Positions 36,303-41,127 of a DNA stretch of 41,127 nt are shown piece by piece; position 1 is the stretch's first letter; each line of letters opens with the position of its first letter. The stretch comes from Rhodothermus sp. (lineage in GTDB: Bacteria; Bacteroidota; Rhodothermia; Rhodothermales; Rhodothermaceae): assembly GCA_015487635.1 (NCBI GenBank), contig WFPM01000216.1:1-41127 (forward strand). Direction: 5' to 3'. The notes beneath the pieces were generated by a model, which saw nothing but the letters and a program-made list of their open reading frames with translations, searched no databases and was not told the origin of the DNA. The translations under genes were made by a program, and so were the position numbers.

Positions 36303-37001
36303 GTGGCGGAACGGAAAAAACAGACGCAGGAAGCGCAGACTGAAGCGACGGGTGGCGGGTTGGGCGAAACGTATGACAGGGCGCGTCAGGAGCTGGTCGA
36401 TGCCTACGAGAAGACGCGCCAGGAGCTGAACGAGGCGTTGCAGCGGCTGCGGGAGCAGCTGGCGCGGCTGGATGCGCAGGCGGCCGCACAGCGGGCGCGC
36501 AACTGGGTAAGCGAGAATCCCACGCTGGCCCTTTTACTGGCGCTGGGGGCCGGCGTGCTGGCCGGACGCCTGGTGGCCATGGCGCTACAGCCTTCGCCGC
36601 CTCCGCTGACTGAGCGGGCGCGGCGCCAGGCCGAGCGACTGGCCCGCCAGGCACGCAAGCGGGCGCGTCTGCTCAGTCGCCAGCTCGCCGAACAGGTGGA
36701 TGAGCTGAGCGAAGCGGTGGCCGAGCGGGCCCGCGCGTTGCGGAAAGAATTGCCCGAACAGGCGGCCGAACTGAGTGAGCGCATCCGAACGCAGGCCGAG
36801 GCGCTCAGCAAGATGCTGGCCGAGCACGCCTCGGAAACCGCCGAATCCCTGGAAGAAACCGCCCGCCACACGTCGAAACGCGTCAAACGGGAAGCGCGCC
36901 GCGGGCTGGACGCAGCTGAGACGCTGCTGGGGGCCGCGGCAACGGCTGTGGCCGCCGCGACGCTCAAGAAGCTGAACGACTGGATGCGGCGCCTTCGCTA
37001 A
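36303..37001 (+). CDS. DUF883-like coiled-coil membrane protein
   Basis: 232 residues, starting with GTG at 36303 behind a good GGAGG site (36292-36296). The N-terminal half has a long charged helix (LGETYDRARQELVDAYEKTR ... LREQLARLDAQ) and then ARNWVSENPTLALLLALGAGVLAGRLVAMAL (about 65-95), the same end-of-domain plus membrane helix seen in the 68-residue neighbour. The remaining ~135 residues form an apolipoprotein-like amphipathic coiled coil rich in Arg, Glu and Ala (LARQARKRARLLSRQLAEQV ...). It may organise the membrane or attach to ribosomes or lipids. No enzyme motif is present. Confidence 0.78.
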   Translation: MAERKKQTQEAQTEATGGGLGETYDRARQELVDAYEKTRQELNEALQRLREQLARLDAQAAAQRARNWVSENPTLALLLALGAGVLAGRLVAMALQPSPPPLTERARRQAERLARQARKRARLLSRQLAEQVDELSEAVAERARALRKELPEQAAELSERIRTQAEALSKMLAEHASETAESLEETARHTSKRVKREARRGLDAAETLLGAAATAVAAATLKKLNDWMRRLR

Positions 37002-37049
37002 TTTGCCGAAAAAATCGGTCCGGTGTGCGTGCCACCGGCACAATTACTG

Positions 37050-37057
37050 TATCTTTG
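37050..37057 (+). promoter_or_regulatory. Candidate -7 promoter element (TATCTTTG)
   Basis: TATCTTTG matches the TAnnTTTG -7 consensus described for Bacteroidota primary sigma factors. I see no clear -33 TTTG at the right distance, so this is tentative. Transcription would start near 37063, just at the hairpin that follows. Confidence 0.35.
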
Positions 37058-37061
37058 CGTA

Positions 37062-37097
37062 GCGTGCGAGGACAGCCGGAGCGTTGTCCTCGCATGC
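37062..37097 (+). promoter_or_regulatory. Leader hairpin upstream of the PfkB kinase gene
   Basis: GCGTGCGAGGACA (37062-37074) pairs with TGTCCTCGCATGC (37085-37097), 12 Watson-Crick pairs plus one G-T, around a 10-base loop. There is no T tract, so it is not a terminator. It would form the 5' end of the kinase mRNA and could stabilise it, attenuate it, or hide an alternative ATG at 37094. Confidence 0.5.
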
Positions 37098-37132
37098 TTT
37101 TGTCCAACCGCACGCAGCTACCGGCAGATACG

Positions 37133-38089
37133 GTGAGCATTCTGGTCGTCGGAACCGTTGCGCTTGACTCGGTCGAAACGCCCTTTGGCGCCGCACACCG
37201 ATTGCTGGGCGGAAGCGCCACGTATCTGGCTCTGGCGGCGCGCTACTTCTGGCCCGAGGTGCGCCTGGTGGCCGTCGTCGGCCGCGATTTCCCCGAAGCT
37301 TATCGGCAGGTGCTCCAGCAGGCCGGGGTCGATCTGGAAGGGCTTGTCGTCAATGCACAGGAGGACACTTTTGCCTGGGGCGGACGCTACCATTATGATC
37401 TGAACGAACGAGATACGCTCTACACGCACCTGAACGCGTTGGCCACGTTCGATCCCGTCCTGCCCGAGGCCTATCGCGACAGTCAGATCGTCTGTCTGGG
37501 CAATCTCGATCCGCACCTGCAGCAGCGCGTGCTCGATCAGGTCGAAGCGCCCGCGTTTGTGATCTGCGATACGATGAACTACTGGATCGAGCATACGCCC
37601 GAGGCGCTTCGGGCCGTGCTGCGCCGCGTCGATTGTCTGGTGGTCAACGACGCCGAGGCGCGCCAACTGGCCGCCGAGCCCAACCTGATCCGGGCTGCCC
37701 GTAAGATCCAGGCGATGGGGCCCCGCATTGTGATCATCAAAAAAGGGGAGCACGGCGCGCTGTTGTTTTTTGAGAATGAAATTTTCAGCGCACCGGCCTA
37801 TCCGCTGGAAGACGTGTTCGATCCCACCGGCGCAGGGGATACGTTCGCCGGAGCAATGGCGGGTTTCCTGGCCACGCAGCAGCGCTTTGACGAGGCGGCT
37901 TTGCGACAGGCGGTCATTTACGGAAGCGCGCTGGCCTCGTTCGTGGTCGAACGCTTTGGGCCGGAACGATTGCTGGCGCTCACGCCGGAGGAAATCGCGC
38001 AGCGCGTAACGGCCTTCCGACGGCTTACCATGTTTCCGGAAGTGGATTTGCAGACATTTGTACTACCAAGGCTGAACTATGCAACCTGA
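37133..38089 (+). CDS. PfkB-family carbohydrate/nucleoside kinase
   Basis: A ribokinase-fold kinase, 318 residues from GTG 37133. This start gives SILVVGTVALDSVETPFG at the N-terminus, the way Bacteroidota homologues I recall begin. ATG 37094 (331 residues) and GTG 37025 (354) are alternatives; 37094 lies in a leader hairpin. Other family parts: LLGGSATYLALAARYF (substrate Gly-Gly region), VNDAEARQLAAEPNLIRAAR, IIKKGEHGALLFFENEIF and the anion-hole/catalytic DPTGAGDTFAGAMAGFLA, where Asp of GAGD is the general base. The substrate (sugar, adenosine or other) cannot be told. It overlaps folB by 11 bases. Confidence 0.9.
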   Translation: MSILVVGTVALDSVETPFGAAHRLLGGSATYLALAARYFWPEVRLVAVVGRDFPEAYRQVLQQAGVDLEGLVVNAQEDTFAWGGRYHYDLNERDTLYTHLNALATFDPVLPEAYRDSQIVCLGNLDPHLQQRVLDQVEAPAFVICDTMNYWIEHTPEALRAVLRRVDCLVVNDAEARQLAAEPNLIRAARKIQAMGPRIVIIKKGEHGALLFFENEIFSAPAYPLEDVFDPTGAGDTFAGAMAGFLATQQRFDEAALRQAVIYGSALASFVVERFGPERLLALTPEEIAQRVTAFRRLTMFPEVDLQTFVLPRLNYAT

Positions 38090-38495
38090 TCCGGCTTCGA
38101 CTTCGATCATACCGGTAGCGCCGGGCCGGTCGCGCGGCATTGTGCGTCTGGTCAATGCTGTTTTCTACGCGCACCATGGTGTTACGCAGGAAGAACATCG
38201 CATCGGTGGGCGCTATGAGGTGGACGTGGCGATGGAACTGAACGTGGAAGAGGCGGCCCGGGCCGATGCCCTGGAGAAAACCGTCGACTACGAGGGCGTC
38301 TACCGCCTGGTGCGCGAGATGGTTACCGGAAATAAATTCTATCTGATTGAGCGATTGGCCTACAGGATCGCGCATCAGATCCTGGAGGCCTACCCGATCG
38401 TCGAGGCCGTCGAGGTAACGGTGCGCAAGCCGAACCCACCGGTCGGCGGGGCCTGTGATCGGGCCGAAGTGACCTACAGTTACCGGCGGGCCTGA
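38079..38495 (+). CDS. folB: Dihydroneopterin aldolase
   Basis: 138 residues. Converts dihydroneopterin to 6-hydroxymethyl-dihydropterin plus glycolaldehyde in folate synthesis. Family motifs: LVNAVFYAHHGVTQEEHRIGGRYEVDV (24-50), TVDYEGVYRLVREMVTGNKFYLIERLA (68-94), and VEVTVRKPNPPVGGA with catalytic Lys117. The N-terminus is about 15-20 residues longer than in the shortest homologues. The gene begins inside the last codons of the PfkB kinase (11-base overlap), so the two are translationally coupled even though the pathway link is unclear. Confidence 0.93.
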   Translation: MQPDPASTSIIPVAPGRSRGIVRLVNAVFYAHHGVTQEEHRIGGRYEVDVAMELNVEEAARADALEKTVDYEGVYRLVREMVTGNKFYLIERLAYRIAHQILEAYPIVEAVEVTVRKPNPPVGGACDRAEVTYSYRRA

Positions 38496-38512
38496 TTCAA
38501 AAAGTTACGACC

Positions 38513-39388
38513 ATGGAGACGACGCTGACGCTGGAAGGACAACGAGCGCTGGATGTGGCGCAGACCGAGGAGCTGTTGCGCAGCGTGTTGATCCCGCCAC
38601 GTCCGACGTTGCTGGTGGCCGTGCTGGAAGAGCAGGGCAAGCCGGATCCCGATCTGGATCGCATTGCCGAGCTGATCAGTGAAGACGTGGCGCTGGCGGC
38701 CAGTACGCTCAAGCTGGTCAACTCGCCGCTTTTCGGACTGGCACGTCCGGTGGTGGACATCCAGCACGCCGTCCGGATGCTCGGCCTGAAGAATATTGTC
38801 AGCCTGATTACCGGACTGCTGCTGCACCAGGCGTTTCGCAACCTGCGGAGCGCCTTCATGGAGCGTTTCTGGCGCCGAGCCGAGGTGATGGCTCGCACGA
38901 CGGCGCTGATCACGCGCTGGTGCCCCCGCGTCCCCCGCGAGGAAGCCTATGCACTGGGCCTTTTCTGCGACTGTGGTGTGCCGCTCTTGCTACAGCAATT
39001 TTCGGCTTATCCGGGGGTTTATGAGGCGGCCGAGCGGGAAGCCCACCAGCGGCCGTTTATTGAGGTCGAGCACGAACGCCTGCGCACCGATCATGCGGCG
39101 GCCGGTTTTCTGCTGGCGCGTACCTGGAAGCTGCCCGCCGATCTGTGCCAGGCCATTCTGCGCCACCACGACGCGCTCGACTATTACCGGCGCGAGGAGC
39201 CCGATCCCACCGTCGACAAGCTGGCGCTGCTATTGACGGCGCAGCACGTGCTGCGGCTTTACGCCGAGCAGCCACCTGCGGCCGAATGGCAGGCCGTGGG
39301 GCAGTCGGTGCTGGCCTATCTGGGACTGGACGAAGCCACCCTGTTTCAGCTGGTCCGGGACCTGCATGAGTTGAACGAGCAGGCCTGA
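38513..39388 (+). CDS. HDOD-domain protein
   Basis: 291 residues. An HDOD domain fills about residues 20-220: SVLIPPRPTLLVAVLEEQG, AELISEDVALAASTLKLVNSPLFGLARPV (typical D-x-x-L-x-x-x-L-L-x-x-x-N-S), IQHAVRMLGLKNIVSLITGLLL and AYALGLFCDCGVPLLLQQF. HDOD proteins resemble HD phosphohydrolases but usually lack the metal-binding HD pair, as seems true here, and act as signalling adaptors. The start is 17 bases after folB. It ends 1 base from the convergent aguA gene. Confidence 0.9.
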   Translation: METTLTLEGQRALDVAQTEELLRSVLIPPRPTLLVAVLEEQGKPDPDLDRIAELISEDVALAASTLKLVNSPLFGLARPVVDIQHAVRMLGLKNIVSLITGLLLHQAFRNLRSAFMERFWRRAEVMARTTALITRWCPRVPREEAYALGLFCDCGVPLLLQQFSAYPGVYEAAEREAHQRPFIEVEHERLRTDHAAAGFLLARTWKLPADLCQAILRHHDALDYYRREEPDPTVDKLALLLTAQHVLRLYAEQPPAAEWQAVGQSVLAYLGLDEATLFQLVRDLHELNEQA

Positions 39389-39389
39389 G

Positions 39390-40463
39390 TCAGACGGCCG
39401 GTACCTGCTGCGTCAGGCAGTGCAGGGCGCCGAGCCCGCGGATGATGGCCCGGCAGTCCACGGACACGATCGTTCGCTCCGGAAAACACTGCTGCAGGAT
39501 CTCCCGGGCCGTTTCGTCGCGGGTATCGCCGTAGGCCGGCAGGAGCACCAGGCCGTTGGCGATGTAAAAGTTCGCATAGGTGGCCGGCGCGCGCTCGCCG
39601 GCAATCTCCAGGGGCTCCGGCATGGGCAATTCAATGATCCGCAGTGGACGGCCGTCCGGGAGCCGAAACGCCCGCAGGCGCTCCAGATTTTCCTGCAGCA
39701 CGTCGTAGTTCGGGTCGTGCGGGTTCGTTTCGACGGCGGTAACCACCACATCTTCGGCCACGAAGCGCGTCAGATCGTCCACGTGTCCGTCGGTATCATC
39801 GCCCTCCAGGCCGCGTCCCAGCCAGAGCACCTGGCGGATGCCGAGAAAATCCTTAAGCCGCTGCTCGATGGTCGTGCGGTCGAGATGGGGGTTGCGATTG
39901 GGGTTGAGCAGGCACTGCTCGGTGGTCAGCAGCGTGCCGGCGCCGTTCGTATCGATGGATCCCCCTTCGAGGATCATGCTGCCGTCGAAGGTCGGCACCT
40001 GAAGGGCGTCGGCCATACGTCGGGCCACCTGCGCATCCCGATCCCAGGGCGGGTATTTGCCGCCCCAACTGTTGAAACCCCACACGGTAGCCGCCAGCAT
40101 ACGCCGCTGCGGGTGCACTACGAAAATGGCGCCGTGATCGCGGATCCAGGCGTCGTCAGTAGGAATGTGAAAGAAACGCACCGGGCCGCTCACGCCGGCT
40201 TCGTCAAGCAATTGACGAACGTGCCGCTCGTGCGCCGCGTCGTTGACGTTGATGTAAACCGCTTCGCCGTGGCTGAGCAGGCGCACGACTTCGGCCATGG
40301 TGCGCTCGACCTGCTCCAGTTCGTCGGGCCATGTTTCCCGGTTGTGCGGCCAGGAAAGCCAGGTAGCCCGGTGTGGAGCCCACTCCGGCGGCATGCGGAA
40401 GCCCTGCGTGGCGGGCACCGTCTCAGTCGCGGGCGTCGAGGAAGCGGCGGGTGAGCTCGGCAT
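39390..40463 (-). CDS. aguA: Agmatine deiminase
   Basis: Hydrolyses agmatine to N-carbamoylputrescine plus ammonia. From the ATG at 40461-40463 the protein has 357 residues, the normal size; the frame is open to 40643 but the extra stretch runs through aguB. Signatures: GFRMPPEWAPHRATWLSWPH, DDAWIRDHGAIFV, GFNSWGGKYPPWDRD, ILEGGSIDTNGAGTLLTTEQCLLNPNRNP, GDDTDGHVDDLTRF (catalytic Asp/His region) and LGALHCLTQQVP with nucleophile Cys349. The start overlaps the end of aguB by 41 bases; GTG 40418 or ATG 40394 are alternatives, but 40394 would cut the conserved GFRM. aguB encodes the next enzyme of the pathway. Confidence 0.94.
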   Translation of the reverse strand: MPSSPAASSTPATETVPATQGFRMPPEWAPHRATWLSWPHNRETWPDELEQVERTMAEVVRLLSHGEAVYINVNDAAHERHVRQLLDEAGVSGPVRFFHIPTDDAWIRDHGAIFVVHPQRRMLAATVWGFNSWGGKYPPWDRDAQVARRMADALQVPTFDGSMILEGGSIDTNGAGTLLTTEQCLLNPNRNPHLDRTTIEQRLKDFLGIRQVLWLGRGLEGDDTDGHVDDLTRFVAEDVVVTAVETNPHDPNYDVLQENLERLRAFRLPDGRPLRIIELPMPEPLEIAGERAPATYANFYIANGLVLLPAYGDTRDETAREILQQCFPERTIVSVDCRAIIRGLGALHCLTQQVPAV

Positions 40464-41127
40464 AGGCGTCGATGCGTCGATCCCGGAAAAACGGCCAGGT
40501 GGTACGAAAGCGGTCGATGAACGACAGATCCAGTTCGACCACGAGCACGGTCTCCTTGTCGACGGGGGCACGGGCCAGCACGGTCCCGTCCGGCGCGGCC
40601 ACGAAGCTCTGTCCCCAGAAGCGAATGCCCCGGTAGGTCGCACCCGGGGGCGCCGGCTCGAAACCGGTCCTATTGACGGCCACCACGTAACAGCCGTTCG
40701 TGATGGCGTGCGCCCGCTGTACTAGTTCCCAGGCCTCGTGCTGGGCGGCGCCTTCGGACGCCTCCTCTTCCGGCAGCCAGCCGATGGCCGTGGGGTAGAA
40801 GAGAATCTGCGCACCCTGCAGGGCCGTCAGGCGGGCCGCCTCAGGAAACCACTGATCCCAGCAGATGAGCGTGCCGATGCGTACGCCGGCTGTGTCGAAC
40901 ACGCAGAAGCCCAGATCTCCGGGCGCGAAGTAATACTTTTCCTCGAAGAGGGGATCGTGCGGTATGTGCATTTTGCGGTATTTGCCCAGGTAGCCCCGCT
41001 CGGGGTCGAGGACGGCCAGCGTGTTGTGATAGAGTCCGTCGGTGCGTTTCTCGAACAGGCTGGCCAGAATCGAGACGTTCAATTCGGCGGCCAGTCGGGC
41101 CAGCGCTTCGGTGGTCGGACCCGGCAC
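40423..41127 (-). CDS. aguB: N-carbamoylputrescine amidase, C-terminal part (5' end outside window)
   Basis: 234 residues of a nitrilase-superfamily enzyme that hydrolyses N-carbamoylputrescine to putrescine, CO2 and ammonia. The gene runs off the right edge, so the N-terminal ~60-70 residues with the catalytic Glu are missing from view. The catalytic Lys is in LGKYRKMHIPHDPLF and the Cys in GTLICWDQWFPEAARL. YFAPGDLGFCVFDT, RAHAITNGCYVVAVNRTG, FWGQSFVAAPDGTVLA and IDRFRTTWPFFRDRR are all typical of plant/bacterial AguB. It lies upstream of aguA in the same operon. Confidence 0.94.
   Translation of the reverse strand: MPGPTTEALARLAAELNVSILASLFEKRTDGLYHNTLAVLDPERGYLGKYRKMHIPHDPLFEEKYYFAPGDLGFCVFDTAGVRIGTLICWDQWFPEAARLTALQGAQILFYPTAIGWLPEEEASEGAAQHEAWELVQRAHAITNGCYVVAVNRTGFEPAPPGATYRGIRFWGQSFVAAPDGTVLARAPVDKETVLVVELDLSFIDRFRTTWPFFRDRRIDAYAELTRRFLDARD

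Overview
The window looks like chromosomal DNA of a GC-rich thermophile in the Rhodothermota/Bacteroidota group, most plausibly Rhodothermus marinus or a close relative. This is inferred from gene content: HU-like domains fused to SPOR, an ExbB/ExbD pair beside an outer-membrane barrel, a CopB-type copper ATPase and Bacteroidota-style lineage-specific families. No database search was run. Most genes are ordinary housekeeping genes packed in short operons.

Layout. 1-480 holds about one and a half copies of a roughly 300 bp palindrome-rich intergenic element. A diverged copy lies in inverted orientation at 13664-13985, so the pair brackets the first gene block. That block (598-13629, all plus strand) carries an enoyl-CoA hydratase family protein, a squalene/phytoene-synthase-like protein lacking its first Asp-rich motif, a secreted 1043-residue BNR/sortilin-like propeller protein, purM, plsY, gpsA, an AlbA_2 protein and a type IIA topoisomerase A-B pair. 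14270-16973 holds an EamA transporter, tRNA-Lys(CTT) with a terminator, a DUF72 protein and a cold-shock protein.

17216-23509 (all minus strand) is the most interesting region, an apparent copper-responsive operon. In transcription order it encodes a DUF2231 membrane protein with a C-terminal lectin-like domain, an ECF-type sigma factor with a Cys/His-rich tail, a CopB P-type ATPase (CPH motif, His-rich N-terminus), a membrane-anchored cupredoxin-like protein, an FAD oxidoreductase with a Cys-rich tail, a 33-residue membrane peptide, a DUF5676 membrane protein and a secreted NTF2-like protein. The distal part is visibly richer in A/T than the surrounding chromosome, which suggests an acquired or mosaic island. 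The proposed logic is that the sigma factor senses copper directly through its cysteines, with no anti-sigma factor in view, and drives export and redox handling.

23690-28573 returns to housekeeping genes: thiolase, 3-methyladenine DNA glycosylase, tRNA-Phe(GAA), NAD kinase and ComM. 28579-35862 (minus strand) is an envelope operon: a 1000-residue TPR protein, an outer-membrane barrel, a small HU-like protein, an HU-like/SPOR membrane protein, ExbB/TolQ and ExbD/TolR. 36059-39388 (plus strand) has two DUF883-like membrane proteins, a PfkB kinase with a leader hairpin, folB and an HDOD protein. The window ends with aguA and the 3' part of aguB (minus strand), which convert agmatine to putrescine.
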